Made by a program: the position numbers and the translations under genes
Notes under the pieces: generated by a model
Told to the model about the DNA's origin: nothing
Seen by the model: the letters and a program-made list of their open reading frames with translations, nothing else
Database searches by the model: none
Part shown: positions 44,949-54,149 of the stretch, one piece after another
How positions within the stretch are numbered: the stretch's first letter is position 1
How the letters are laid out: each line of letters opens with the position of its first letter
Assembly (NCBI RefSeq): GCF_001553345.1
Contig: NZ_KQ960749.1
Span: 62,001-126,000 of the forward strand
DNA: 64,000 bases
Direction of reading: 5' to 3'
From: Veillonella sp. DNF00869
GTDB lineage: Bacteria > Bacillota > Negativicutes > Veillonellales > Veillonellaceae

Positions 44949-44997
44949 ATAGATTACCTATTTGATTTTGTATTATACCGTAATAATCTACGTTACA

Positions 44998-46293
44998 TTA
45001 TGGCATATTGAAAGGCCATACCATTGGAATGATAATAAGACTTACGATAAAGCAAACCACGATCAATGGAGTACCTGCTTTTACATAGTCCATAAATTTG
45101 TAATTACCAGGTGTTAATACGATTGTATTAGGTGGTGTACCTACAGGTGTGGCAAATGCACAAGATGCGGCAACGCCAATCGCCATAAGTACTGCATGAG
45201 GGCTTGCACCCATCGCTTGTGCAATGGAGATACCAATTGGAGCTAACAATGCACAAGATGCTGTATTGGACATAAATTGTGTCAAAATACAAGATAATAA
45301 GAACAACACAGCTGTTGCAAAGTAAGGGCTTGGGTTATCACCCATAATACCTACTACTGCATGAGCAATCATTTTACCAGCCCCAGAATCATTCATAGCA
45401 GCTGCTACTGGCATCATACCTGCAAATAGGAAAATAGTTACCCAATCTATAGATTGATATGCTTGTTTCTCTTTCAAGCAACCAGCTAAAACAGCTAAAA
45501 TAGCACCTACGATAGCAGCTACATGAAGAGGAACATTAATACCAATACTTTTTAATGGATCAGACAATGCCATGAATAATACAACGCCTAATAAGATGAT
45601 ACCAGAGTACCACATTTTTTTAGGGTCATTAGAAATTTCACTAGCATCCACTTCTTGTTCTACTTCAGCATCTGCATTACCATCATGTTTAGGTAAGAAA
45701 TGTTTACCAATCGTTACCATGTAGATCATAAATGCAACTGTTAAAGGAATACCAATCCATGCAAATTCAAAGAAACCGAATTGAGGTAGTTTAGCTTGGC
45801 CTAATGCACCATTGATGATGATATTAGGAGGTGTACCTACTAAAGTGATGATACCACCAATCCCAGCAGCAAATGCCATAGGCATCAATTGACGAGATGC
45901 TGGAATTTTAGCAGATGTACAAATACCAATAACTACTGGCAATAACGCTGCTGCCGTACCTGTGTTAGAAAGCACAGAGGACATACCTGCTGTTACAAGC
46001 ATTAAAGCAATCATAAGACCATTTTCACTTTTACCTGCTTTATTAACAACGGAAATACCAATTTTTTGTGCTAAACCAGTATGGAATAATGCAGCACCAA
46101 TAATAAACATACCTGCGAATAAAACTACTGTACTATCGGATAAACCACTAAATACTTGCTTCATTGGAATAACACCTAATAAACCAAGTGCCATAGCACC
46201 ACCGATAGAAGTAATTGCGAGTGGAATAATTTCTGTTACAAATAATAACGCCATTACACCAAGGACAATTAAGGTTTGTACAGCCGGATCCAT
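44998..46293 (-). CDS. DASS/SLC13-family anion transporter
   Basis: 431 residues from ATG 46293 (GAGGAG nine bases upstream). About 11-12 membrane segments. The duplicated family motif is present twice: SNTGTAAALLP with LVGTPPNIIINGALG in the first half, and SNTASCALLAPIG with TPVGTPPNTIVLTPGNYKF in the second, the sodium- and substrate-binding hairpins of divalent anion symporters. A charged loop (DAEVEQEVDASEISNDPKK) separates the halves. Sulfate or a C4-dicarboxylate are both possible. It follows a small membrane-protein gene by 51 bases. Confidence 0.88.
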   Translation of the reverse strand: MDPAVQTLIVLGVMALLFVTEIIPLAITSIGGAMALGLLGVIPMKQVFSGLSDSTVVLFAGMFIIGAALFHTGLAQKIGISVVNKAGKSENGLMIALMLVTAGMSSVLSNTGTAAALLPVVIGICTSAKIPASRQLMPMAFAAGIGGIITLVGTPPNIIINGALGQAKLPQFGFFEFAWIGIPLTVAFMIYMVTIGKHFLPKHDGNADAEVEQEVDASEISNDPKKMWYSGIILLGVVLFMALSDPLKSIGINVPLHVAAIVGAILAVLAGCLKEKQAYQSIDWVTIFLFAGMMPVAAAMNDSGAGKMIAHAVVGIMGDNPSPYFATAVLFLLSCILTQFMSNTASCALLAPIGISIAQAMGASPHAVLMAIGVAASCAFATPVGTPPNTIVLTPGNYKFMDYVKAGTPLIVVCFIVSLIIIPMVWPFNMP

Positions 46294-46344
46294 AAGAATC
46301 AACTCCTCACTAAGGGATACATTTCTTATTAGCTGCAAAACGCT

Positions 46345-46608
46345 TTAAAAAAAAGCGAATATAATATAGGAAGATAGGCCAATAAGAAATAACATAATCG
46401 CCGCTACTCCATACCCTTCTGCTGTACAAGGGTATCCAAAATGTAGCCACTCTCCAAGTAGGCCACGGCGGAGAAAAAAGCTATATGTTTTTCGTTTTTG
46501 AAACCATTTAGATTTTCGCTCTTCACCTAATAGGAGTGCGGTGATAATAAAAATAAAAAGCGCAATACAAATACAAGCAAAAACCTTTCCTTCGTCTGAT
46601 AATATCAT
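46345..46608 (-). CDS. Small membrane protein of unknown function
   Basis: 87 residues from ATG 46608, chosen because GAGGTG lies six bases upstream; an in-frame ATG six codons earlier overlaps that site. Two membrane helices are visible: FACICIALFIFIITALLLG near the N-terminus and GVAAIMLFLIGLSSYIIFAFF at the end, joined by a basic, aromatic loop (ERKSKWFQKRKTYSFFLRRG) ending in WLHFGYPCTAEGYG. I do not recognise a family. It lies between mmdB and the DASS transporter on the same strand, with its stop 51 bases before the transporter start, so it may be an accessory to that carrier. This is a guess. Confidence 0.65.
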   Translation of the reverse strand: MILSDEGKVFACICIALFIFIITALLLGEERKSKWFQKRKTYSFFLRRGLLGEWLHFGYPCTAEGYGVAAIMLFLIGLSSYIIFAFF

Positions 46609-46709
46609 AGGCGTCACCTCATACATAATAAAAGTGAAAAAAGTCTAAGTATTTCTAAAGCGCTTTAAGACAAACTATATAGTTCATCATAAAAAGTATC
46701 TGCAATAGC

Positions 46710-46739
46710 CTAGGCAATCCTTTTAGACGAATTGCCTAG
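46710..46739 (-). terminator. Hairpin after mmdB
   Basis: Perfect nine-base core arms (46710-46718 and 46731-46739), extended imperfectly outward by GCAA/TTGC; the T-rich stretch comes about 12 bases later on the minus strand (ACTTTTTATG). It may be a weak terminator for the propionate operon. Confidence 0.6.
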
Positions 46740-46752
46740 ACACTGTTGCAAA

Positions 46753-47868
46753 TTATTTCAACATAGCAAGCATCGTACCAGCTGCTACAGCTGTACCGAT
46801 AACACCTGCTACATTTGGCCCCATCGCATGCATTAATAGGAAGTTCGCTGGATTTGCCTGTGAACCAACAACTTGAGATACGCGGGCCGCCATTGGTACC
46901 GCAGATACACCTGCAGAGCCGATCAATGGATTTGTTTTACCACCATCTACCCAGCACATTAATTTACCGAAGATAACACCACCTGCGGTGCCACCGATAA
47001 AAGCGATTAAGCCTAATACGATAATTTTAATGGTTTCTAAATTTAAGAAACTGTCTGCTGTCATTGTAAGACCAGTACCAGTAGCTAAGAAGATTGTTAC
47101 TGTGTTAATCAAAGCGTTTTCAGAAGTATCTGCCAAACGAGCTGTTACACCAGATTCACGGAATAAATTACCAAGCATCAACATGCCTAATAAAGAAGTG
47201 ATTGGCGGTAACAACAAGGAAATGGAAATTGTCGCTACTACTGGGAAAACAACTTTTTCAAAACGAGTTACTTCACGCAATTGTTCCATTACAATCTCAC
47301 GGTCTTTTTTAGTTGTAAATAACTTCATAACCGGAGGTTGAATCAATGGTACAAGAGACATATAGGAATATGCCGCTACTGCGATAGCACCTAATAACTC
47401 AGGAGCTAATTTTGAAGCTAAGTAAATGGATGTAGGACCATCAGCACCACCGATGATACCGATAGCTGCTGCTTGTTTCGCAGTAAATCCAACCATCATC
47501 GCTCCACCAAGAGCCACGAATACGCCGATTTGAGCTGCTGCGCCTAATAATAATGTTTTAGGATTTGCAATGAGTGGACCGAAGTCAGTCATAGCACCTA
47601 CCCCTAGGAAGATAAGAGGTGGAAAAATTTCGTATTTAATCCCTAATCCAATGAGGTTCATAACACCTTCATGGAAACCATTATTAGGAATATTAGCCAA
47701 AATACATCCAAATGCGATTGGACTCAACAATAGAGGTTCAAAGCCTTTCGCAAAAGCTAAATACAATAAGATAATTCCTACAAGGATCATGATACCATGA
47801 CCCATTGTGAAACTAATAAAACCACTATCCACCCAAACAGAGTTGAGTGCAACAAGAAAAGCGTCCAT
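46753..47868 (-). CDS. mmdB: Na+-translocating methylmalonyl-CoA decarboxylase beta subunit
   Basis: 371 residues, with about nine to ten membrane segments. The key motif [20 protein letters not shown], whose Asp is required for Na+ transport and carboxybiotin decarboxylation in the oxaloacetate/methylmalonyl-CoA decarboxylase family, is intact, as are [13 protein letters not shown] and [17 protein letters not shown] at the C-terminus. It decarboxylates carboxybiotin on MmdC and pumps Na+ outward. It is the last gene of the mmdADECB order. ATG 47868 has AAGGAGGAAC upstream. Confidence 0.96.
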   Translation of the reverse strand: MDAFLVALNSVWVDSGFISFTMGHGIMILVGIILLYLAFAKGFEPLLLSPIAFGCILANIPNNGFHEGVMNLIGLGIKYEIFPPLIFLGVGAMTDFGPLIANPKTLLLGAAAQIGVFVALGGAMMVGFTAKQAAAIGIIGGADGPTSIYLASKLAPELLGAIAVAAYSYMSLVPLIQPPVMKLFTTKKDREIVMEQLREVTRFEKVVFPVVATISISLLLPPITSLLGMLMLGNLFRESGVTARLADTSENALINTVTIFLATGTGLTMTADSFLNLETIKIIVLGLIAFIGGTAGGVIFGKLMCWVDGGKTNPLIGSAGVSAVPMAARVSQVVGSQANPANFLLMHAMGPNVAGVIGTAVAAGTMLAMLK

Positions 47869-47924
47869 ATGGAGTTCCTCCTTAAGAAATAGAAGGGTTT
47901 AGTTTAAGCAGTATAAAGTTATGA

Positions 47925-48308
47925 TTAGCCTAAAACAACTAAAGCGTCGCCAGTTGCTACAGTTTGGTTAGCTGCTACGCGAACTTCAGCTACTGTTGCA
48001 TCATGTGGAGCATAGATTTCATTTTGCATTTTCATAGCTTCTAAGATGCAAAGAAGATCGCCTTTTTTAACTGCTTGACCAGCTGTAACTGCTACGGATA
48101 AGATTTTACCTGGCATTGGGCATTTTACTGTTTCTGCGCCTGCTGGAACTGGAGCTGCTGCCGCTGCTGGAGCTGGAGCCGCTGCTGGAGCTGCTTTAGG
48201 AGCTGGAGCTGCTGCTTTAGGAGCTGCTGCTACTGGAGCTGCGCCGCCAACTTCATTTACTTCTACTTCATAAACTGTACCGTTTACTGTAACATTGAAC
48301 TTTTTCAT
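47925..48308 (-). CDS. mmdC: Methylmalonyl-CoA decarboxylase biotin carrier (gamma) subunit
   Basis: 127 residues. The C-terminal biotinyl domain carries EAMKMQNE, with Lys93 as the biotin attachment site, and the N-terminal 20 residues form a beta segment. Between them lies a roughly 40-residue Ala/Pro linker (residues 22-57), typical for this flexible arm. It shuttles carboxybiotin from the MmdA carboxyltransferase to the MmdB pump. Ribosome site AGGAGGAAG before ATG 48308. The linker codons make a locally repetitive GCT/GCA sequence at 48130-48250. Confidence 0.96.
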   Translation of the reverse strand: MKKFNVTVNGTVYEVEVNEVGGAAPVAAAPKAAAPAPKAAPAAAPAPAAAAAPVPAGAETVKCPMPGKILSVAVTAGQAVKKGDLLCILEAMKMQNEIYAPHDATVAEVRVAANQTVATGDALVVLG

Positions 48309-48367
48309 TATAACTTCCTCCTGAATTACCTATTTGTAATGAAACTTTTTCATAAGCTTAGATTAGC

Positions 48368-48532
48368 TTATAGGGCCTGTAAACGACTAGCTAGTCGCCA
48401 AGAATTAGACACTACTGGGCGAATGGATGCAATTTGATTTTGCGAATAGCCCATAGCAACGATAGCACTGACAATAGCTGCTACAACTTCTGTTTCTTTG
48501 TTTGCAGCTTGTGCGTTGGTAGTCTTATTCAT
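48368..48532 (-). CDS. mmdE: Methylmalonyl-CoA decarboxylase epsilon subunit
   Basis: 54 residues, beginning MNKTTNAQAANKET and ending WRLASRLQAL, with GGAGGAG seven bases before ATG 48532. The segment EVVAAIVSAIVAMGYSQNQI is nearly the same as the end of MmdD (EVVAAIVAAVCAMGYSKSQI), and both finish with an IASxRPxVSxxW block. This matches the small epsilon subunit described for Veillonella parvula, which stabilises the decarboxylase complex. It sits between mmdD and mmdC as expected for mmdADECB. It is too short to be found by a length cut-off but is certainly real. Confidence 0.95.
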   Translation of the reverse strand: MNKTTNAQAANKETEVVAAIVSAIVAMGYSQNQIASIRPVVSNSWRLASRLQAL

Positions 48533-48548
48533 TAAGTTCTCCTCCAAA

Positions 48549-48875
48549 CTATCTGGTTACATTCCTACCTAGCAGTCTACCGTCCAATTTCCAACCTGTG
48601 CTCACAATCGGTCTTACGGAAGCAATTTGTGATTTGGAATATCCCATCGCACATACTGCTGCCACAATGGCTGCAACCACTTCGTCATGTTTTGTTGTGG
48701 TACTTGCCACACTAGGAGCTGTGGCTGATGGTACCTCTGCTACCTCAGCCTTAGTTGACTTTTTTTTTGTAGGATCTACTAGATAAATAATATGCATAAG
48801 CACGCCTAACAAAATTAGAACGGCGAATACAATTGTCATATTGATGGCCATAATTAGCCACGGATTATCTGTCAT
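48549..48875 (-). CDS. mmdD: Methylmalonyl-CoA decarboxylase delta subunit
   Basis: 108 residues: one N-terminal membrane helix (INMTIVFAVLILLGVLMHII), a charged Lys/Ala/Thr linker, and a C-terminal domain (HDEVVAAIVAAVCAMGYSKS and IASVRPIVSTGW) shared with MmdE. In the OadG/MmdD family this C-terminal part docks the alpha subunit onto the membrane-bound beta subunit. No zinc-binding His-rich tail as in Klebsiella OadG is seen. Ribosome site GAGGTGAAAG before ATG 48875. It follows mmdA by 80 bases. Confidence 0.95.
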   Translation of the reverse strand: MTDNPWLIMAINMTIVFAVLILLGVLMHIIYLVDPTKKKSTKAEVAEVPSATAPSVASTTTKHDEVVAAIVAAVCAMGYSKSQIASVRPIVSTGWKLDGRLLGRNVTR

Positions 48876-48955
48876 ACTTTCACCTCATTAATAGAGAACC
48901 ATGATAGTAGAATCATGCAAGAAGCAAAGTGTGTAGTATGCCTCTAGGAAATAGT

Positions 48956-50485
48956 TTATAGAGGGATATTACCGTGTTTTTTCGGAGCACGGGTTTCGCG
49001 TTTACTTGCCAACATTGCTAATGCATTGATGATAGCAGGTCGAGTATGTTTAGGTTCAATTACCACGTCAACGAATCCACGTTCAGCAGCTTTGTATGGA
49101 GTTGCAAACTCTTCTACGTATTTAGCTGTTTTTTCATCTTTATCTTCATCACGTTTGAAAATGATGTTCGCTGCACCAGCAGGTCCCATTACAGCAATTT
49201 CAGATGTAGGCCATGCATACACTTGGTCTGCACCCAAATCTTGGGAACACATTGCAAGGTAAGATCCACCATATGCTTTACGAGTGATAACAGTAATTTT
49301 AGGTACTGTTGCTTCAGAGTAAGCATATAACATTTTCGCACCGTGACGAATGATGCCGCCCCATTCTTGGTTTGTGCCCGGTAGGAAGCCCGGTACGTCA
49401 ACGAAGTTTACAACAGGGATATTGAAAGCATCGCAGAAACGGATAAAGCGGGAAGATTTGTCAGATGCATTGATATCTAAGCAACCTGCCATTACGCGTG
49501 GTTGGTTAGCAATGATACCTACGCTTTGTCCAGCAAAACGTGCGAAACATGTAATGATATTTTGTGCGTAGTGTGGTTGTACTTCATAGTATTCACCATT
49601 ATCTACTGTTGCACGAATCACATCAAACATGTCGTAAGGCATATTTGGATTATCTGGAAGTAAAGTATTTAAACCTTCATCTTCACGAGCTGGGTCATCA
49701 CCAGTGTCAACTAATGGAGTATCTTCCATATTGTTGCTTGGTAAGAAGCTCAACAAGTAACGAATTTGTGCTAAGCAATCATCTTCGTTTTCTGTTGCAA
49801 AGTGAGCTACACCAGATACACTGTTATGAGCCATTGCACCACCAAGGTCTTCTGCTGTTACTTCTTCTGCTGTTACAGATTTGATAACTGCTGGACCAGT
49901 GATGAACATTTGAGATGTATGTTTAACCATGTAAATGAAGTCAGTTAATGCTGGAGAGTATACCGCACCACCTGCACATGGTCCCATGATAACGGAAATT
50001 TGTGGGATAACGCCAGAAGCGTTAGTGTTTTCAAAGAAGATTTTACCGTAGCCAGCTAATGCGTCTACTGCTTCTTGAATACGAGCTCCACCGGAGTCAT
50101 TGATGCCGATAATAGGAGCGCCCATTTTCATTGCCATACGTTGTGCTTTAACGATTTTAGCAGCGTGCATTTCCCCAAGGGAACCACCTTCTACTGTAAA
50201 ATCTTGAGCAAAAGCAAATACCAAACGTCCGTCGATAGTACCGTAACCAGTCACTACGCCTTCACCTGGTAATTCTTTTTTCTCTTGACCGAAGTTCACA
50301 CAACGATGTTTAACGAATTGATCTAATTCAACAAAACTATTTTCGTCGAATAATTTTTCAATACGTTCACGAGCTGTATATTTACCGCTCGCATGTTGTT
50401 TTTCTACGCGTTTTTCACCGCCACCTTGTTTAACAGTGGACAGCTTTTTGTGCAATAATTCAATTTTTTCCTGAACCGTTGCCAT
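48956..50485 (-). CDS. mmdA: Methylmalonyl-CoA decarboxylase alpha subunit (carboxyltransferase)
   Basis: 509 residues, the standard length of the propionyl-CoA carboxylase beta-like transferase. Visible blocks are [22 protein letters not shown], the oxyanion hole [17 protein letters not shown] in the N-terminal half and [22 protein letters not shown] with [18 protein letters not shown] in the C-terminal half. It moves CO2 from methylmalonyl-CoA to biotin on MmdC, releasing propionyl-CoA. It follows the epimerase gene by 36 bases. Ribosome site GGAGGTG before ATG 50485. Confidence 0.97.
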   Translation of the reverse strand: MATVQEKIELLHKKLSTVKQGGGEKRVEKQHASGKYTARERIEKLFDENSFVELDQFVKHRCVNFGQEKKELPGEGVVTGYGTIDGRLVFAFAQDFTVEGGSLGEMHAAKIVKAQRMAMKMGAPIIGINDSGGARIQEAVDALAGYGKIFFENTNASGVIPQISVIMGPCAGGAVYSPALTDFIYMVKHTSQMFITGPAVIKSVTAEEVTAEDLGGAMAHNSVSGVAHFATENEDDCLAQIRYLLSFLPSNNMEDTPLVDTGDDPAREDEGLNTLLPDNPNMPYDMFDVIRATVDNGEYYEVQPHYAQNIITCFARFAGQSVGIIANQPRVMAGCLDINASDKSSRFIRFCDAFNIPVVNFVDVPGFLPGTNQEWGGIIRHGAKMLYAYSEATVPKITVITRKAYGGSYLAMCSQDLGADQVYAWPTSEIAVMGPAGAANIIFKRDEDKDEKTAKYVEEFATPYKAAERGFVDVVIEPKHTRPAIINALAMLASKRETRAPKKHGNIPL

Positions 50486-50521
50486 TTTACACCTCCATAG
50501 AATAATTACGGATATAGTTTA

Positions 50522-50944
50522 TTATTTCATACGTTGGCAAAGTTCTAATAAAACACCGCCAGTAGCTTTTGGATGAAGGAATGCAATTGCAGATCCACCA
50601 GCACCATAGCGAGGTTCTTCGTCGATTAATTGAACACCTTTTGCTTTTAAGTCAGCAATCGCTGCTTTGATGTCATCAACGCGAAGTGCTACGTGTTGGA
50701 TACCATTACGGCCACCATTTTTTTCGATGAAACGACCGATAGGGCCATCTGGAGTTGTAGATTCTAAGAACTCAAGTTCAGCATCACCGCAAGGGAAGAA
50801 GCTTACTTTTACTTTTTGCTCTTCAACTACTTCATCTTCTGGTAGATGTTCCATACCAAGTGCGTTTTTATAAAACTCTTTTGTTGCTGCCAAGTCAGAT
50901 ACACCGATACCGATGTGGTCTACTTGTAATACTTTGAATGCCAT
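50522..50944 (-). CDS. mce: Methylmalonyl-CoA epimerase
   Basis: 140 residues, a vicinal-oxygen-chelate fold protein. Metal-binding residues are visible in QVDHIGIGVSDL (His10), GIQHVALRVDD (second His) and GGVLLELCQ (Glu near the C-terminus); KEFYKNALGMEH and LIDEEPRYGAGGSAIAFLHPK are family blocks. It converts (R)- to (S)-methylmalonyl-CoA, linking the mutase to the decarboxylase. It lies between the MeaB gene and mmdA, in pathway order. Ribosome site AAAGGAGAG before ATG 50944. Confidence 0.95.
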   Translation of the reverse strand: MAFKVLQVDHIGIGVSDLAATKEFYKNALGMEHLPEDEVVEEQKVKVSFFPCGDAELEFLESTTPDGPIGRFIEKNGGRNGIQHVALRVDDIKAAIADLKAKGVQLIDEEPRYGAGGSAIAFLHPKATGGVLLELCQRMK

Positions 50945-51045
50945 AATAACTCTCCTTTCAAATGAGCTGCAACTCGAAAGTGATTTTTGTCATCTTTCGA
51001 TTACTTATATGATACCACGATATTAGATTTTTATCATTCTTTTTA

Positions 51046-51987
51046 TTATCTTTTTAAGGACTTTTCTAATACCGAGTTAACAACACTATAAGGGTCGTTA
51101 GTTCTATTATTAACAGCTGCTACATCTTGTTTGAAAGCGTCGCTTTCAACCACATGTTCATGAACATAACGCATAATTTGCTCATTGATCATCGCTACTA
51201 GTTCATCATGCGTACGTTCTGCACGGCGAGCTGCTAATTCTCCACTATCTTCAAGATATTCAAAGTGTTCATCTAGTGCTTCCACTAATTCATCAACACC
51301 TTCATCTTTACTAGCGATAGTTCTCTTAATTGGTGGTCTCCAATCAAGTTCACGAGAATCTAAATCTAGCATCATTTCAATTTCAACATTAAGCTTATCA
51401 CAGCCATCGCGATCTGCTTTATTGATAGCGAATACATCGCCAATCTCTAAAATACCCGCTTTGATTGCTTGGATATCATCACCTAAACCTGGTACCAATA
51501 CAACCAATGTAGTATCTGCATTTTTAACGATATCTACTTCGGATTGTCCAACACCTACGGTTTCTATGATAACAAGATCCATGCCAAATGCATCCATTAA
51601 TTTAACAACATCTGCTGTTTTTTTAGATAATCCACCTAGGCTACCACGTGTACCCATACTACGGATAAATACATTTTCATTTAATGTCAAATCATTCATC
51701 CGAATACGGTCACCTAAAATAGCGCCGCCCGAGAATGGACTGGTTGGGTCAACAGCAACGATGCCGATTCTCTTACCTTGTTCTAGATAATGCTTAACCA
51801 CTTTATCTGTCAATGTACTTTTACCAGCTCCTGGAGCACCTGTGATACCCAAGATACGAGCCTTACCAGTACGTGGATAGATAGATTTCATAATGTCGAT
51901 CGCATTATCGTATTCATTTTCTACAGCCGTAATCGACCGAGCCAAAGCAAGACGAGAACCTTCTAATAGTTCTTTGATTAAATCCAT
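51046..51987 (-). CDS. meaB: MeaB-type GTPase chaperone of methylmalonyl-CoA mutase (copy 2)
   Basis: 313 residues from ATG 51987; an in-frame ATG 14 codons earlier lies closer to the previous gene but has no better ribosome site, so the start is somewhat uncertain. GITGAPGAGKSTLTDKVV is the P loop, followed by AVDPTSPFSGGAILGDRIRM, IETVGVGQSEVDIV and AINKADRDG. Length is typical for MeaB. It lacks the long His-rich N-terminal extension of the copy at 31832-33016. It lies between the cobalamin-binding mutase subunit and the epimerase, so it should serve the split mutase. Confidence 0.94.
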   Translation of the reverse strand: MDLIKELLEGSRLALARSITAVENEYDNAIDIMKSIYPRTGKARILGITGAPGAGKSTLTDKVVKHYLEQGKRIGIVAVDPTSPFSGGAILGDRIRMNDLTLNENVFIRSMGTRGSLGGLSKKTADVVKLMDAFGMDLVIIETVGVGQSEVDIVKNADTTLVVLVPGLGDDIQAIKAGILEIGDVFAINKADRDGCDKLNVEIEMMLDLDSRELDWRPPIKRTIASKDEGVDELVEALDEHFEYLEDSGELAARRAERTHDELVAMINEQIMRYVHEHVVESDAFKQDVAAVNNRTNDPYSVVNSVLEKSLKR

Positions 51988-52055
51988 ATTGTCACCGTCC
52001 CAATTATATATACGTCTAGGCTCGAACATACATGCCCGAGCCTAGCTCAAGTATA

Positions 52056-52451
52056 TTATTTTACGTTAGCTTTGATGAATTCAATTACATCAGCTGTTGG
52101 AGTGCCTGGTGTGAATACTGCGGATACGCCAGCTTCTTTTAAGCCAGGGATATCAGCGTCAGGAATAACGCCACCACCAACTACTAATACATCGCCCATG
52201 CCTTTTTCTTTAAGCATTTCAACGATTTTAGGGAACAATGTGTTGTGCGCGCCAGAAAGAAGAGATAACGCAACTACGTTAACGTCTTCAGAAAGAGCAG
52301 CTTCAACGATTTGTTCTGGAGTTTGACGAAGACCTGTGTAGATAACTTCGAAACCAGCATCGCGAAGTGCGCGTGCTACTACTTTTGCACCACGGTCATG
52401 ACCATCAAGACCTGGTTTTGCTACGATTACTCTGATACGTTTTTCTGCCAT
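52056..52451 (-). CDS. Methylmalonyl-CoA mutase cobalamin-binding subunit (split type)
   Basis: 131 residues comprising only the B12 domain: [19 protein letters not shown] (DxHxxG, His ligates cobalt), [14 protein letters not shown] and [12 protein letters not shown]. In many archaea and some bacteria the mutase is divided into this small chain (McmA2/MutC-like) and a separate barrel chain; the barrel chain is the next gene upstream. Ribosome site GGAGGTATA before ATG 52451. It has its own full set of cofactor-binding residues, so it is not a remnant. Confidence 0.95.
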   Translation of the reverse strand: MAEKRIRVIVAKPGLDGHDRGAKVVARALRDAGFEVIYTGLRQTPEQIVEAALSEDVNVVALSLLSGAHNTLFPKIVEMLKEKGMGDVLVVGGGVIPDADIPGLKEAGVSAVFTPGTPTADVIEFIKANVK

Positions 52452-52481
52452 GATGTTATACCTCCAAATAGGTTCGATTAA

Positions 52482-54128
52482 TTATAGTGTGGAATGAGCT
52501 TGGTATTCACCGAATACGCCGCGCAATACGTTACAAATTTCACCTAATGTAGCATATGTTTTAACGGCAGCCAAGATTAATGGCATCAAGTTTACAGATT
52601 CATCTTCTGCACCAGCTTTTAATGCTGCTAATGCTGCATCAACTGCTGCTTGATCACGGTCTGCACGAACTTGTTGTGTTTTCTTAGATTGGTTGATACC
52701 TACAGAAGCATCGATACGAAGAAGACCTTCAACTGGTTTTTCCTCAACTTGGAATTTGTTAACACCTACGATTGTACGAAGGCCAGATTCCACTTCCATT
52801 TGCCATTTATAAGCAGACTCTTGGATTTCTTTTTGGATGTAACCTTTTTCGATAGCTTCAACAGCGCCACCCATTTCATCGATTTTTTGGATGTATGCTT
52901 TAGCTTCTTCATAGATAGCATTAGTCATAGCTTCTACATAGTAAGAACCACCCAATGGGTCAACTACGTCAGCTAAACCGGATTCGTAAGCAACGATTTG
53001 TTGAGTACGAAGAGCGATTTGTACAGATGCTTCAGTTGGAAGAGCCAATGCTTCGTCACGAGAGTTAGTATGTAAGGATTGAGTACCACCCATTACAGCA
53101 GCTGCAGTTTGAAGAGCAACACGAACGATGTTGTTGTCAACTTGTTGTGCAGTCAACATAGAACCAGCTGTTTGAGTATGTACACGTAACATCATGGATT
53201 TAGGTTTTTTAGCACCAAAACGTTCTTTCAAGATATGTGCCCATAGACGACGGGATGCACGGAATTTTGCAACTTCTTCTAATACATTGTTGTGTGCATT
53301 CCAGAAGAAGGATAAACGACCTGCAAAATCGTCAACTTCTAAGCCAGCTTTAAGAGCTGCTTCGATGTATGCAATACCATCAGCAATTGTGAAAGCGATT
53401 TCTTGCGCAGCAGTGGAACCAGCTTCACGAATATGGTAACCGGAGATGGAGATAGTATTCCATTTTGGCACATATTGAGAGCAATATTCGAAAATATTAG
53501 TGATTAAACGCATGGATGGTTTTGGAGGGAAGATGTAAGTTCCGCGAGCTGCGTACTCTTTCAAAATATCATTTTGAATTGTACCGCGAAGTTCAGTGGA
53601 AGGTACACCTTGTTTTTCAGCAACTGCAATGTACATAGCAAGAAGTACAGATGCAGGAGCGTTGATTGTCATAGAAGTGGAAACTTTGCCTAAGTCGATA
53701 CCTTGGAACAAGATTTCCATATCTTTTAAGGAGTCAATCGCAACACCTACTTTACCAACTTCGCCTTCAGCCATAACATCATCAGAGTCATAACCGATTT
53801 GTGTTGGTAAGTCGAATGCGCAAGAAAGACCAGTTGCACCGGACTCGATTAAGTAACGGTAACGTTTGTTGGACTCTTCAGCAGTTGCGAAACCAGCATA
53901 CATACGCATTGTCCAGAAACGGCCACGGTACATAGTAGGTTGCACACCACGAGTGTAAGGATAGAATCCTGGGAATCCAAGATCACGTTCATAATCAAAA
54001 CCTTCTAAATCAAGCGGTGTGTATACCGGTTGTTCTGGTAAGTTTTGACGAGCAGGTACTTTCTCACAGTTTTTAGCGTACGCTGCATCATATTCAGCAA
54101 GTTTGGCTTTTAAGTTGTCATTAGCCAT
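52482..54128 (-). CDS. Methylmalonyl-CoA mutase catalytic barrel subunit (split type)
   Basis: 548 residues from ATG 54128 (AGGAGG nine bases upstream; two further ATGs lie between). It is the TIM-barrel domain alone: [77 protein letters not shown] and [14 protein letters not shown]. There is no C-terminal cobalamin domain, which is supplied by the following 131-residue protein. It performs the radical rearrangement of succinyl-CoA. The protein ends in [15 protein letters not shown] as is usual for split mutases. Confidence 0.95.
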   Translation of the reverse strand: MANDNLKAKLAEYDAAYAKNCEKVPARQNLPEQPVYTPLDLEGFDYERDLGFPGFYPYTRGVQPTMYRGRFWTMRMYAGFATAEESNKRYRYLIESGATGLSCAFDLPTQIGYDSDDVMAEGEVGKVGVAIDSLKDMEILFQGIDLGKVSTSMTINAPASVLLAMYIAVAEKQGVPSTELRGTIQNDILKEYAARGTYIFPPKPSMRLITNIFEYCSQYVPKWNTISISGYHIREAGSTAAQEIAFTIADGIAYIEAALKAGLEVDDFAGRLSFFWNAHNNVLEEVAKFRASRRLWAHILKERFGAKKPKSMMLRVHTQTAGSMLTAQQVDNNIVRVALQTAAAVMGGTQSLHTNSRDEALALPTEASVQIALRTQQIVAYESGLADVVDPLGGSYYVEAMTNAIYEEAKAYIQKIDEMGGAVEAIEKGYIQKEIQESAYKWQMEVESGLRTIVGVNKFQVEEKPVEGLLRIDASVGINQSKKTQQVRADRDQAAVDAALAALKAGAEDESVNLMPLILAAVKTYATLGEICNVLRGVFGEYQAHSTL

Positions 54129-54149
54129 GTTCATCATCCTCCTATAAAA

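Noticed and set aside
48130-48250. Repetitive GCT/GCA tract as a microsatellite
   Set aside because: It is the Ala/Pro linker of the biotin carrier MmdC, normal for this protein.
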